In this document: positions 16,966-26,353 of the stretch, piece by piece
How positions within the stretch are numbered: position 1 is the first letter of the stretch
How the letters are laid out: each line of letters opens with the position of its first letter
The notes under the pieces: model-generated
What the model was told of the DNA's origin: nothing
Seen by the model: only the letters and a program-made list of their open reading frames with translations
Databases searched by the model: none
NCBI RefSeq assembly: GCF_001611555.1
Contig: NZ_LSGP01000017.1
Span: 682,001 to 746,000, forward strand
Reading direction: 5' to 3'
Length of the DNA stretch: 64,000 bases
DNA from: Anaerosporomusa subterranea
GTDB lineage: Bacteria; Bacillota; Negativicutes; Sporomusales; Acetonemataceae
Position numbers and translations under genes: made by a program

Positions 16966-18079
16966 GTGTTATTAGATGACTTAAAACGAGATATTGACGA
17001 GTTGGCCAAGAAGCTTGATGAAGTGAGTGTTTCCCTTTGACCTCGCTCACAAAAATGAGCAGATAGAATATCTTGAAAATAAAATTCAGGCGCCAGGTTT
17101 CTGGGATGATCCCGAGGCGGCGCAGAAGGTTATGCAGGAGCTTACTGGTCTGAAGGGCAGTATCGAGGATTTTGAGCGGATGCGGCATCGTCATGAAGAT
17201 GTCTATACTCTGTGGCAGTTGGGCATGGATGAGCAGGATGATAGTGTTTATGCTGATGTAAGCGAGGGCTTGAAAGCACTGCAGACAGAGGTTGAACACA
17301 TGGAGCTGGCGCTGCTGCTGTCAGGCGAGTATGATGCGAATAACGCGATTATTACATTACATGCAGGCGCTGGCGGCACCGAGGCACAGGATTGGGCCCA
17401 GATGCTGCTACGGATGTATGTGCGCTGGGCTGAACGCAGCGGCTATAAAGTGGAGACACTGGATCTTCTGCCTGGCGATGAGGCTGGAGTTAAGAGCGCC
17501 ACGCTCATGATCTCTGGCCGCAACGCTTATGGTTATTTAAAAGCCGAAAAGGGTGTTCACCGGCTGGTGCGGATTTCGCCGTTTGATTCCTCGGCTCGCC
17601 GTCATACGTCGTTTGCGGCACTTGATGTCATGCCAGAGATTGACGACAATGTCGAAATTGTTATCAACCCGGTCGACTTAAAAGTCGATACTTACCGGGC
17701 GAGCGGCGCAGGCGGTCAGCATATCAACAAAACCGATTCGGCTGTTCGTATGACCCATTTGCCCACCGGAGTCATTGTGCAATGCCAGAGTGAACGCTCG
17801 CAGATCCAAAACCGAGAGCAGTGTATGCGGCTACTGCGGGCAAAGCTGTTTGAACTTGAATTGCAGAAGCAGCAGGACAAGAAAGATGAAATTGGTGGCG
17901 AGTACCATGCGATTGAATGGGGCAGCCAAATTCGCTCTTATGTGTTTCACCCCTACAGCTTAGTCAAAGACCATCGCACAGGATTTGAAATTGGTAATAC
18001 ACAGTTGGTCATGGACGGCGGGCTGGATGGGTTTATCGAAGCGTATTTGAGGCATATTAGCCGCAAGGATAACGAATAA
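16966..18079 (+). CDS. prfB: Peptide chain release factor 2, programmed +1 frameshift
   Basis: RF2 terminates at UGA and UAA. Translation starts at GTG 16966 and runs 24 codons to the in-frame TGA at 17038; the slip site CTTTGAC (17035-17041) moves the ribosome +1 into the frame ending at 18079, giving about 370 residues. The main frame carries [14 protein letters not shown] with the codon-recognition SPF motif and the catalytic GGQ in [18 protein letters not shown]. The Shine-Dalgarno-like stimulator before the slip site is weak (GTGA eight bases upstream, instead of AGGGGG three bases upstream in E. coli). The frameshift is the normal autoregulation, not a mutation. Confidence 0.95.
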
Positions 18080-18093
18080 GGAGCGTGTAAACG

Positions 18094-18789
18094 ATGAGCA
18101 AACGGCTATTTTTGATACTGTTCGCTGCGGTAGGTATCGTGCTGGCCGGGCTTGCTTTATTTTTACCGCAGATTGTTTCCCAAGCGGTGGCGCAAGGAAT
18201 GAGAGGGGTGCTCCACAGCAATCAGGTCACTGCCCAGGTGGAGAAAAGCCCTTCCTTTCTGCTGCTTGATGGGCAGTTTGACAGGGTTCGGCTGACGGCA
18301 AAGGATGCCAAGCCGGATAAGATATCATTTAGTGATATGCAGGCCGATCTCAGCGGGGTCAAGGTCGATATGGCAGAATTAGTTTCTTCACGTCGGGTTG
18401 TATTGCGTGAGGTAAAAGAAGCGAGTTTGACAGCTTCGGTTGCACAAGATGAGATGGCGAGATATTTGAACCAGACCGTCAAAGGCGTAAAGAACGCTAA
18501 AGTAACTGTTCAGGCTGGTAAGGTTCAGGTTGCTGGTACGTTTGGCATCGGGCAAATCGCGCAAATGACGGTGACTCTCGAAGGCCGTGTGGTGGCAGAT
18601 GGCCAAAAAATCAAGATGGTAACTGAGAAAATCTTGCTGAATAACTCACAGGTTGGCAGTTTAGGCGGATCATTGTTGTCTGACATCCAGTTGGTTGACG
18701 TGAAATCGCTGCCGTTTGGGGTTACGGTCCGGGATATTGTAGCAGACCAAGGCAAGATTACGATATTTGCTGATAATAAGAAACTATAG
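18094..18789 (+). CDS. DUF2993 (LmeA-like) membrane-anchored protein
   Basis: A 231-residue protein with an N-terminal hydrophobic anchor (LFLILFAAVGIVLAGLALFL) and a beta-rich extracytoplasmic domain of DUF2993 type, which resembles lipid-binding TULIP folds. Motifs such as FDRVRLTAKDAKPDKISFSD and LREVKEASLTASV fit the family. LmeA of mycobacteria is an envelope phospholipase and lipid-handling factor; transfer of that role here is inference. It lies 14 bp after prfB with AAGGAGC ahead of the ATG. Confidence 0.7.
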   Translation: MSKRLFLILFAAVGIVLAGLALFLPQIVSQAVAQGMRGVLHSNQVTAQVEKSPSFLLLDGQFDRVRLTAKDAKPDKISFSDMQADLSGVKVDMAELVSSRRVVLREVKEASLTASVAQDEMARYLNQTVKGVKNAKVTVQAGKVQVAGTFGIGQIAQMTVTLEGRVVADGQKIKMVTEKILLNNSQVGSLGGSLLSDIQLVDVKSLPFGVTVRDIVADQGKITIFADNKKL

Positions 18790-18850
18790 GTCCAATATAC
18801 ATCTAATATCTCGTACCTAGGCCTCTGAGAAAGGTCGAGATGTTGTTATC

Positions 18851-18867
18851 TATGAGACAGGTTACAA
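18851..18867 (-). repeat. Short dispersed motif (family F)
   Basis: The minus strand reads TGTAACCTGTCTCATAG. Related to GTCTCATAGGTAACAGC (23389), TCTCATATGTAACAACATA (53482) and GTCTCATATGTAACGACGG (53613). Confidence 0.45.
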
Positions 18868-18895
18868 AAATGAAGCGCTGGGTTTGATAGCATCA

Positions 18896-18976
18896 CTAGG
18901 CAGCCCCAAAAATCCAGCAGCGCCGCGTACGATACGTGTACGCAAGCAAGGGATTTTTGGGGATAACAACGCAGAT
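18896..18976 (-). repeat. Family A element, copy 4 (reverse, eroded ends)
   Basis: Inner arms CCCCAAAAATCC (18904-18915) and GGATTTTTGGGG (18951-18962) are perfectly complementary, and GCCGCGTAC, GTACGCAAGCAAG and CAACGCAGAT boxes are in reverse orientation. The outer arms are lost. It lies just upstream of the DUF5693 gene's ribosome-binding site. Confidence 0.8.
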
Positions 18977-19004
18977 TGAAGTTTTACATAAGGTGGAGAG
19001 ACTC

Positions 19005-21056
19005 ATGGCCTACTTTCGTTATAACCGTATCTTGCTGTTTTTTATTGCGCTGGGTTTAATTGCCTCTTTGGTCATTGTTTGGCAGAGGCACAAGGTGGAA
19101 ACTTCGAATTCGACGGTTGAGTTGGTGATGGATTATGAGGATATTAGCGAACTGGCGCAAATTGAGGGTACCGATCGCACCGGGCTATTCAAACAGTTTC
19201 GCGAGGCTGGCATTACCACGCTGGCGGTGTATGATGTTACACTGGAAAAACTGCATAAGTCAGGTCAGGTTAGCGTAATTGCCGGCAGTGATTTACTGAG
19301 TCAAAGCCGGACAGGTCTGATAGATGATTCGCTGTGGCGGAAATGGCTGGCGGCGGGTCAAATTGCGCCTGAGTTCGTCTACGTAGCAGGCGCGAATACT
19401 GCTGAATTTAACGAAGTACGCACAGATTTACTGCGCCGTTTTGCCGGGCGTGTCACCGAATTGGGCGGCGGCAGTCTACCGGTGCTGGCGATTAAAGGTA
19501 ATTATGAGAAGTTAATCAAGGTTGACCTAGGAATCTCGTCAGCTGAGGTGAAAGAGACTGCGGCGCAGGGCTTTTATGTCATCCCTCGACCGGTAAATTA
19601 TACACAAGTGCAATCAGACGACATTCGGGCGTTCTTTTCCCGCATCCAGGGAGTGAACGCAGTGTCGGCGGTGATCTTTTCCGGGAAGGAAGCCTTAGGC
19701 TATCCGCAACTGACCGAACAGACTTTAGCGGGAATTAAACAACAGAATCTTACCATAGGACTGATCGAACATCCGGTACAACTGCAGTTCTATCCTCAGG
19801 CTGGGCTGTTGCCACTAGTGCCAGAGAACAACTTTAAAGTGGCTCGCGTTTACTCTATCCCCAAAGATGAACAGCCGAAGCTGCTGCTTGAAGCGGCTAC
19901 TAATCGATGGGCGCTTAGTGACCAGGAGCGCAATATCCGGATCAACCTGATGCGAAACTATGATAAGCCGGATCCCGGGAAGACGCTGATTGAAACAAAT
20001 CTGCAATATGTGAAAGCAACTAAAAAGGCCATCGAAGCCAAAGGCTACTCCATTGGCAAGGCTGGGGTGTTTGCTCCGTATTTCCCAGCTCCTTGGCTTT
20101 TAGCACTGGCTGCGGCGGGAGTTATTGCCGCCGGGACATTGTTCTTGACGCAGATTTATCCGTTATCCAGACAGATACAATATGGGATTTTTGTAGTGTT
20201 GTCTCTTATTTTCGTTGCGCCGATTCTAGCGGGTGGCGGCACGCTGGTGCGCCAGATCGCCGGCTTGGGCGCCGCAGTGTTATTTCCTGTGCTGGCGATG
20301 ACCTGGCAGTTGGATCGTTGGCGGCATGCACCGCAGGAGGGTGAATGCTGGATTAAGCGCGTCCTACGAGATGGCGTCGGTGGACTGGTGCTGGCCTTTT
20401 TGGTTTCCTTAATGGGCGGACTTTACTTGGCTGCACTGTTGGCAGATGTGCGTTTTTTGCTTGAAATGGAGATTTTTCGCGGTGTTAAGCTAACCTTCAT
20501 CTTGCCGCTAATGCTGGTGGCGATTGTGTATTTGACCCGCTTTAATTTATTTGAGCCGCAAGATGATCGGGATGCGGGCCGGATTATCCGTCAAGTCATT
20601 AATTTGCTGAATTATCCTGTGTCAATTAAGGTGCTAATGCTTTTTGGCGTAGGCGCGCTTGGCGCATGGATATTTATCGGCCGTTCCGGTCATACGGCCG
20701 GTGTTCCCGTCCCTACGTTCGAGATCAAACTGCGAGCGTTTCTGGAACAGGTAATGTATGCTAGGCCGAGGGAAAAAGAGTTTATGATTGGTCATCCTGC
20801 CTTTTTGCTGGCGGCGATGGCAGCGGCGCGTCAATGGCCGAGATTGTTGCACTTTTTATTGGTGATCGCGGCAACAATTGGCCAGTCGACCTTGGTCGAG
20901 ACGTTCGCCCATCTGCGAACCCCAGTTCTGATGTCGTTAATCCGCGGCATTGACGGTCTGTGGCTGGGAGCTTTAGTTGGCATCGTGTTGATAGTGGCAG
21001 TGCATTTCCTGGCTTGTTTGTCGAGCACCCTCATGAGGAGGGCCTTCCATGAGTAA
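19005..21056 (+). CDS. DUF5693 family polytopic membrane protein
   Basis: A 683-residue protein. One N-terminal membrane segment (ILLFFIALGLIASLVIVW) is followed by an extracytoplasmic domain of about 350 residues containing LFKQFREAGITTLAVYDVTL and VIPRPVNYTQVQSDDIRAFF, then eight or so membrane segments. This architecture matches DUF5693, which is regularly found beside csaB in Negativicutes and Clostridia. The ATG at 19005 follows AAGGTGGAG; in-frame sequence upstream comes from the family A repeat. It overlaps csaB by eight bases, so a role in cell-wall polymer pyruvylation or export is inferred. Confidence 0.8.
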   Translation: MAYFRYNRILLFFIALGLIASLVIVWQRHKVETSNSTVELVMDYEDISELAQIEGTDRTGLFKQFREAGITTLAVYDVTLEKLHKSGQVSVIAGSDLLSQSRTGLIDDSLWRKWLAAGQIAPEFVYVAGANTAEFNEVRTDLLRRFAGRVTELGGGSLPVLAIKGNYEKLIKVDLGISSAEVKETAAQGFYVIPRPVNYTQVQSDDIRAFFSRIQGVNAVSAVIFSGKEALGYPQLTEQTLAGIKQQNLTIGLIEHPVQLQFYPQAGLLPLVPENNFKVARVYSIPKDEQPKLLLEAATNRWALSDQERNIRINLMRNYDKPDPGKTLIETNLQYVKATKKAIEAKGYSIGKAGVFAPYFPAPWLLALAAAGVIAAGTLFLTQIYPLSRQIQYGIFVVLSLIFVAPILAGGGTLVRQIAGLGAAVLFPVLAMTWQLDRWRHAPQEGECWIKRVLRDGVGGLVLAFLVSLMGGLYLAALLADVRFLLEMEIFRGVKLTFILPLMLVAIVYLTRFNLFEPQDDRDAGRIIRQVINLLNYPVSIKVLMLFGVGALGAWIFIGRSGHTAGVPVPTFEIKLRAFLEQVMYARPREKEFMIGHPAFLLAAMAAARQWPRLLHFLLVIAATIGQSTLVETFAHLRTPVLMSLIRGIDGLWLGALVGIVLIVAVHFLACLSSTLMRRAFHE

Positions 21057-22149
21057 GATTGTCATTTCGGGTTATTACGGCTTTGGCAATGCTGGTGACG
21101 AGGCTATGCTGGCAGCGATGATCGGCTCTTTCCGCCGTTTGGAGCCAACTGCCGAGTTTACCGTCCTGTCCGGTAATCCGGCGGAAACAGAGTCCCGGCA
21201 CGGTGTCAAGGCAGTGTACCGAATGAACGCTCTGGATATTTTGCGAGCAATCGCAGGCTGCAATTTATTAGTCAGCGGTGGTGGCAGTCTGCTGCAGACG
21301 GTCACCAGTGAACGTAGTTTGTACTACTATTTGAGTGTTATGCTGATGGGCAAAACCTTCGGCAAGCCGGTCATGATCTATGCACAAGGGGTTGGCCCGG
21401 TACGAGGCGCAGCTGCTCGCAACGCGGTGCGCTGTATTGGTAATAAACTGGATCTGATTACAGTGAGGGATGAGGGCTCACTGCTTGAACTCAAGTCGAT
21501 CGGCGTTTCTCAGCCGCCCGTCTATGTCACCGCTGATCCGGTATTGTCATTGCCACCGTCTGATGGCGCTTTCGGGCGCAAGGTGCTGCGACAGTACGGC
21601 CTGGATCAGGGAGGACCGGTGATTGGTCTCTCGGTGCGGGAATGGAAGGACATGGCCCATTATAAGAAGGTGTTTGCTGGGGTGGCTGATCAGTTGGCTG
21701 CTAAAGGCGCTCAGCTAGTCTTTATTCCGATGCAAAAGCCGGATGTTGAGGCTGCGACGCGTATCGTTGCCTATATGCGGCAACCGGCAGTGGTGCTAAC
21801 TGAAGAATATCGAACTGATGAGTTGTTATCTTTAATGGGGAATCTGGATATGCTAATAGGGATTCGCCTACACGCGCTGATCTTCGCGGCTGTCATGAAT
21901 GTACCGTTGATTGGCGTGTCCTATGATCCGAAAATCGAGCGGTTTCTGGAAAGTATCGGTCAAAGCGCTGTCGGCACTCTCAATGATATTACAGTTAACG
22001 GCCTGCTAAACCAGGTGCAAACCGTATTGTCCCAAGCAAGCGATGAGCGTCGCCCGCACGATCAAGTTAAAGAATTGCGCCAGCAGGCGTTTAGAAGTGC
22101 GGAGCTGGCGGTTGGGCTAATGCTGAGAAAAGCGAAACATAAACTGTAG
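21049..22149 (+). CDS. csaB: Polysaccharide pyruvyl transferase CsaB
   Basis: A 366-residue enzyme that adds ketal pyruvate to a cell-wall polysaccharide, the anchor for SLH-domain surface proteins. Visible motifs are GYYGFGNAGDEAMLAAM at the start, SGGGSLLQ, YAQGVGPV, and IGIRLHALIFAA (a conserved Arg-His signature). It overlaps the DUF5693 gene by eight bases and is probably co-translated. Length is typical. Confidence 0.93.
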   Translation: MSKIVISGYYGFGNAGDEAMLAAMIGSFRRLEPTAEFTVLSGNPAETESRHGVKAVYRMNALDILRAIAGCNLLVSGGGSLLQTVTSERSLYYYLSVMLMGKTFGKPVMIYAQGVGPVRGAAARNAVRCIGNKLDLITVRDEGSLLELKSIGVSQPPVYVTADPVLSLPPSDGAFGRKVLRQYGLDQGGPVIGLSVREWKDMAHYKKVFAGVADQLAAKGAQLVFIPMQKPDVEAATRIVAYMRQPAVVLTEEYRTDELLSLMGNLDMLIGIRLHALIFAAVMNVPLIGVSYDPKIERFLESIGQSAVGTLNDITVNGLLNQVQTVLSQASDERRPHDQVKELRQQAFRSAELAVGLMLRKAKHKL

Positions 22150-22171
22150 GTCCGTTTGCCGTAGAAGGTAC

Positions 22172-22285
22172 GTAACCGCAGAGTACGTAGAGTACACTGA
22201 GGGGACGGGAGGGCTACTGGTTTACTTAATTATTAATAATATCGATTCATAGCCCTCTGCGATCTCTGCGTACTCTGCGGTTAAC
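22172..22285. repeat. Family B inverted pair
   Basis: TAACCGCAGAGTACGTAGAG on the left and CTCTGCGTACTCTGCGGTTA on the right are inverted copies about 75 bp apart. Confidence 0.85.
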
Positions 22286-22306
22286 TTCGTATAAGGGATG
22301 ATGTGA

Positions 22307-23149
22307 GTGACTGGAAAGCTGCGTGACTATGCGGGCATAACACTGGGGGCGCTGATTACCGCCGTAGCCTTGAATATGTTTCTCGTTCCCAACAGGATCG
22401 CCGATGGCGGAGTTAGCGGACTGGCAACTGTTTTGCACTATGTTTCCGGTTGGCCAGTTGGGGTTATTATGCTATCTCTTAATATTCCGCTGTTACTGTG
22501 TGGAATAAAAGTTTTAGGTGCTTCGTTCGGCATTTATACTCTTTACGGCGCAGTTGTGCTTTCGTTTGCGGTCGATTTGTTGGCTCCCCATATACCGGTC
22601 TTGACCCGGGACTTATTATTAAGCTCAATTTACGGCGGTGTGCTTACTGGACTTGGCATGGGGCTTGTATTTCGTGCTGGCGGAACAACAGCCGGAACTG
22701 ATGTGGCTGCCGCAATTCTTCATAAATGGTTCGGCATCAGTTTGGGGCAAGCTCTCCTGGGTGTCGACGTTTTTGTTATCACGTTAGCCGGAGTGGTTTT
22801 TCGCAGTGCCGAGCTACCCTTATATGGTTTGATCTCTCTGTATATTACCACTAAGATCATCGACTTGGTTCAGGAAGGCTTGAGCACGTCTAAGGCATTT
22901 CTGATTATGTCTGATTTAAACCAAGAAATTTCTCAGGCCATTCAAAAGGAAATTGGCCGGGGAGTCACCTTCTTTCACGGTAGGGGCGGTTATTCCGGTG
23001 ACAGCCGGGATATTTTGTTCTGCGTCGTATCGACCCGCGAAGTCAGTCGGGTCAAAGACATTGTCTCTCACGTTGACCGCCGCGCGTTTGTGATTGTGGC
23101 AGATGCGCATGAGGTTCTAGGCGAAGGCTTCAAAGAACTCCGCTACTAG
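22307..23149 (+). CDS. YitT family membrane protein (DUF161/DUF2179)
   Basis: A 280-residue protein. The N-terminal 190 residues contain five or six membrane segments with GGVSGLATVLHYVSGWPVG and AGGTTAGTDVAAAIL, typical of the YitT membrane domain. The C-terminal 80 residues are the cytosolic DUF2179 domain (GRGVTFFHGRGGYSGDSRDI). Some relatives are lysine or small-molecule exporters, but the substrate is unknown. The GTG start follows AAGGGATGA. It lies directly after a family B repeat and before a family A element. Confidence 0.88.
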   Translation: MTGKLRDYAGITLGALITAVALNMFLVPNRIADGGVSGLATVLHYVSGWPVGVIMLSLNIPLLLCGIKVLGASFGIYTLYGAVVLSFAVDLLAPHIPVLTRDLLLSSIYGGVLTGLGMGLVFRAGGTTAGTDVAAAILHKWFGISLGQALLGVDVFVITLAGVVFRSAELPLYGLISLYITTKIIDLVQEGLSTSKAFLIMSDLNQEISQAIQKEIGRGVTFFHGRGGYSGDSRDILFCVVSTREVSRVKDIVSHVDRRAFVIVADAHEVLGEGFKELRY

Positions 23150-23150
23150 T

Positions 23151-23336
23151 GCGAGCGGCCTGATAGACCCCATCTGCGTTGCACCCGTAAAGGGTATGCC
23201 GCCAACTCTAAGGCGCTGAAGCGCCAAGAGTTGCGCAATTAGCCTCGGAAATTCATTGCTTGCGTACCTGCGAACGTACGCGGCGCAGCTGAATTTCCGG
23301 GGCTGCCTAGCATCTGGGGCCTCTCTGACCGCTCGC
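23151..23336 (+). repeat. Family A element, copy 5 (long type)
   Basis: Outer arms GCGAGCGG (23151-23158) and CCGCTCGC (23329-23336). Inner arms AGCCTCGGAAATTCA (23241-23255) and TGAATTTCCGGGGCT (23290-23304) pair over 15 bp including one G-T. The 60-bp insert (CACCCGTAAAGGGTATGCCG and a GGCGCTGAAGCGCC hairpin) is present. Confidence 0.92.
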
Positions 23337-23649
23337 GGGCAGAGTACGTGGTGATGCTAACTAGCCAGTTGGCAGTAATCGCTGTTACGTCTCATAGGTA
23401 ACAGCATAGGCGTAATCCTCGTCGCGCCTGGCATTGCTTGCATCTCGGCGCCCTCCGCACGAGGTTTTTGCGAAGGGTTTGGGAACGGAACGGTCTTTGA
23501 CTTGAATTGTCCGGTAGATAAAGCAAAGTTCTGATGTGAGTCCACTCCGCATAAGCATAGTGAGAACGTCTCTTTTCCGGTGGGGTGTGAGGCGGCTTGC
23601 TGCGAAGTGGTTTTTTTGTTTTAAAGCTGAGCTGTTCGGAGGTGAAGCT
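23337..23649. other. Gene-free gap before M50 protease
   Basis: No gene is supported. It holds a family F motif at 23389-23404 (GTCTCATAGGTAACAGC) and fragments like CGTCGCGCCTGGCATTGC that resemble family A boxes. Confidence 0.4.
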
Positions 23650-24384
23650 GTGGGGTGGTTTAGGGTGATCCACGTTGGGCGGGATGTGCTACGCCGGGCG
23701 GGGTTGTGTCTGGGCGGGATTATCACCATGCTGGAGATTGATAGCGTGCTGTCAACCACGGCTTCGATGCTGCTTTCGATTGCAATATATGCTGTAGCAT
23801 TTGGTTGGCGCTTCGCGATTGGCTTTGTCATACTTTTGCTGATCCATGAGCTAGGTCATGTAGTAGCGTCACGGATAATGGGCATCCGCACTTCGGCTCT
23901 GTTATTTATCCCTTTTATCGGGGCAGTGGTGCGTTTGGCGACGCCACCGCAAACGTTAAAATCTGAGGCGAATATCGCGCTGGGTGGACCTGCCTTGGGG
24001 ACTTTGAGCGCTTTAGTTTGCTTAGCGGTGTATTTTTGGACAGATGGTATTCTGATGTTGGCATTGTCTTATACTGCGTGCTTGATTAACCTGTTTAACC
24101 TAATTCCCTGTGCGCCATTTGACGGGGGCAGGATCGGTGCTGTCATTTCACCATATTTCTGGCGGATGGGCAGCTTGGTTCTGCTCCTTGTGCTACTATT
24201 TACTAAAAATATTATTATCCTATTAGTATTTTTGTGCTCGTTGACAAAGTGGGGGCAAGCGAATCAAGATATTGAGTATTACCGTCTGACGATTGGGCAG
24301 CGACTAACGGTGGCTTGGCAATATTTTGGCCTTTTGTCAGTGCTGGGTGTATGTACACTGTATTTATCGCAGTTGATGCGCTAG
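23650..24384 (+). CDS. M50 (site-2 protease family) membrane metalloprotease
   Basis: A protein of about 244 residues with some six membrane segments. The zinc motif HELGH lies in LLIHELGHVVASR, and the third ligand is in NLIPCAPFDGGRIG. There is no PDZ domain, so it is a compact intramembrane protease of the SpoIVFB/YwhC-like group. The substrate is unknown. The GTG at 23650 has GGAGGTG six bases upstream and is preferred over a start 114 bases earlier that lacks a site. Confidence 0.82.
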   Translation: MGWFRVIHVGRDVLRRAGLCLGGIITMLEIDSVLSTTASMLLSIAIYAVAFGWRFAIGFVILLLIHELGHVVASRIMGIRTSALLFIPFIGAVVRLATPPQTLKSEANIALGGPALGTLSALVCLAVYFWTDGILMLALSYTACLINLFNLIPCAPFDGGRIGAVISPYFWRMGSLVLLLVLLFTKNIIILLVFLCSLTKWGQANQDIEYYRLTIGQRLTVAWQYFGLLSVLGVCTLYLSQLMR

Positions 24385-24417
24385 GGCGAATGAGGAGAAG
24401 TTTTAATAACTGAGTAC

Positions 24418-24468
24418 GTTAACCGCAGAGTACGCTGAGGGTACACAGAGGAAAGCCGCAGAAGTTAA
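24418..24468. repeat. Family B repeat, left arm
   Basis: TTAACCGCAGAGTACGCTGA with GGGTACACAGAGG; it ends in CCGCAGAAGTTAAC, a shortened inverted end. Confidence 0.7.
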
Positions 24469-24480
24469 CAAAAGAATATT

Positions 24481-24541
24481 TTTGGCCGCGAAATCGCAAA
24501 AGGCGCTGCGCGCCTACACAAAGGGAATGCGTAAAAAATGA
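24481..24541. repeat. Family D repeat copy 2
   Basis: TTGGCCGCGAAATCGCAAAA, GGCGCTGCGCGCC and AAATGCGTAAAAAATG-like bases repeat the 9713-9790 region. Confidence 0.6.
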
Positions 24542-24719
24542 AACTATAGTCGCACTAACGTGGTTCAATAATCTTAGTGTTTCTGGGCTCGCTGACTTCG
24601 TACAAGCTCTTTGTCGAATAATTCCTAAGTCGTTATTGGTCAATGGAAGAAGGTTTTTATGCAAAAATGTCGAAACTTTAAATTTAGCTTATTCCAAACC
24701 CCTTCAAGGAGAACGCTTA

Positions 24720-25406
24720 ATGATAAAAATGGTCAATGTCTCTAAGATTTACGGCGCCGGTTCGGTTGCTCTTTCAAATATTAGTATTGAAATCCCCAAG
24801 GGTGAATTTGTCTTTGTTGTTGGTCCAAGCGGGGCCGGCAAGTCAACTTTTATCAAACTAATTACTCGCGAGGAAGAGCCGACTAGCGGTCAAATTATTG
24901 TAAATGGGCGGAATCTGAACACGATGAAGCCTCAGGAAGTCCCCTATTATCGCCGCGGATTAGGTATTGTCTTTCAGGATTACCGATTGTTGCCCAATAA
25001 GACGGTGGCGGAAAACGCTGCTTTTGCTATGGAGGTCATTGAAGCGCCGCGTCGGGAAATCCAGCGGCGGGTGACTCATGTGCTCGATTTGGTGGGCTTA
25101 CGCCAAAAGGCGACTCGTTATCCCAACGAGCTGAGCGGCGGTGAGCAGCAACGGGTGGCGATTGCGCGCGCGATTGTCAATAATCCGATGGTCGTTATCG
25201 CCGACGAGCCAACTGGTAACCTTGATCCAGACACCTCGTGGGAAATCATGAAAATTTTTGACCATATTAACAAAGCCGGGACGACCATCGTCATGGCAAC
25301 ACATGACAAGACGGTTGTCGATTCGATGCGCCGCCGGGTGGTGGCGATAGAAAAAAGCCGTATCGCCCGCGATCAATTGAAAGGGGTATACGGCTATGAA
25401 GATTAG
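24720..25406 (+). CDS. ftsE: Cell division ATP-binding protein FtsE
   Basis: A 228-residue ABC ATPase. Walker A is GPSGAGKST, the Q loop is in [15 protein letters not shown], the signature is [16 protein letters not shown], Walker B is [15 protein letters not shown], and the switch His is in MATHDK. It pairs with FtsX to couple ATP hydrolysis to activation of a peptidoglycan hydrolase. The ATG at 24720 follows CAAGGAGAA; an upstream in-frame start is not used. It overlaps ftsX by 11 bases. Confidence 0.96.
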   Translation: MIKMVNVSKIYGAGSVALSNISIEIPKGEFVFVVGPSGAGKSTFIKLITREEEPTSGQIIVNGRNLNTMKPQEVPYYRRGLGIVFQDYRLLPNKTVAENAAFAMEVIEAPRREIQRRVTHVLDLVGLRQKATRYPNELSGGEQQRVAIARAIVNNPMVVIADEPTGNLDPDTSWEIMKIFDHINKAGTTIVMATHDKTVVDSMRRRVVAIEKSRIARDQLKGVYGYED

Positions 25407-26283
25407 GACAGTTGAATATTTTGTCCGGGCAGCCATTTCGTCGCTCCGCCGAAATGGCTTGATGAGCGTGGCCTCCATTACAACGGTGGCGTTGTCACTG
25501 TTGATTTTAGGCATGTTCTTAATCATGGTGCTCAATTTGAATAACATGGCTTCGGTTTTGGAGTCTCAGGTACAGATATCTGTATATCTGAATGATAATC
25601 TGAAGGAAAGCGAAATTCGTGCGCTTGGCGATAAAATTGCCAAAACGCCCGGGGTGCAGCAAGCGACTTTTATCAGCAAAGATCAGGCGCTTATTCGCTT
25701 TAAGGAGCGCTTGGGCGAACAACAGGGCATTCTGACAACGTTGGGCGATTCAAACCCGCTGCCGAATGCATATGAAATCAAAGCAGACGATCCTGATAAT
25801 GTTAGAACAATTGCGCAGCAGATTGGCCAATATGACGGGGTTGAGAATGCAAAATTTAGTCAAAATGTGGTTGATCAACTCTTTAGCTTAACTCGCATGA
25901 TACGTATAGTTGGTATTGCTTTGATCATTTTTTTGGCATTCGCCGCCTTGTTTATTATCTCGAACACGATCCGCATCACCGTGTTTGCCCGGCGTAAGGA
26001 AATTGGCATTATGAAGTATGTCGGTGCCACCGACTGGTTTATTCGCTGGCCGTTTCTCATCGAGGGAATAATCATGGGCTTTACCGGATCGATGATTGCT
26101 GTTATCCTGTTATTTCAGGCTTACAGCACATTGACGCAACGGGTGTACGAAACCTTGGCATTTTTGCCGATTATTCCTAAATACCCGTTTCTTCAGATCA
26201 TCAGCGTTATTCTGATGGTTGTGGGGATGCTCATCGGGGCAACAGGCAGTACGATTTCTTTAAGACGGTTCTTAAAGGTTTGA
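25396..26283 (+). CDS. ftsX: Cell division protein FtsX
   Basis: A 295-residue membrane protein with four membrane segments: one near residue 30, an extracytoplasmic domain of about 100 residues, then three in the C-terminal FtsX domain (KEIGIMKYVGATDWFIRWPF is the cytoplasmic coupling region). It works with FtsE and controls a periplasmic or wall hydrolase; the M23 protein encoded next, which has a coiled-coil domain, is the likely partner. Confidence 0.96.
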   Translation: MKIRTVEYFVRAAISSLRRNGLMSVASITTVALSLLILGMFLIMVLNLNNMASVLESQVQISVYLNDNLKESEIRALGDKIAKTPGVQQATFISKDQALIRFKERLGEQQGILTTLGDSNPLPNAYEIKADDPDNVRTIAQQIGQYDGVENAKFSQNVVDQLFSLTRMIRIVGIALIIFLAFAALFIISNTIRITVFARRKEIGIMKYVGATDWFIRWPFLIEGIIMGFTGSMIAVILLFQAYSTLTQRVYETLAFLPIIPKYPFLQIISVILMVVGMLIGATGSTISLRRFLKV

Positions 26284-26353
26284 TCTTCTAGGATGGATTG
26301 TCCAAAGTGCCACTTGCCGTGATGGGTGGTGTTCGAAGGGGGATGCTTGTTTC

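Noticed and set aside
17027-17041. In-frame stop near the start of prfB as a sign of a pseudogene
   Set aside because: CTTTGAC is the known programmed +1 frameshift site of RF2, and the downstream frame is intact with SPF and GGQ motifs.
18936-19004. Upstream in-frame extension of the DUF5693 gene
   Set aside because: The extra codons come from a reverse family A element, and the ATG at 19005 has a good ribosome-binding site and leads directly into the membrane anchor.
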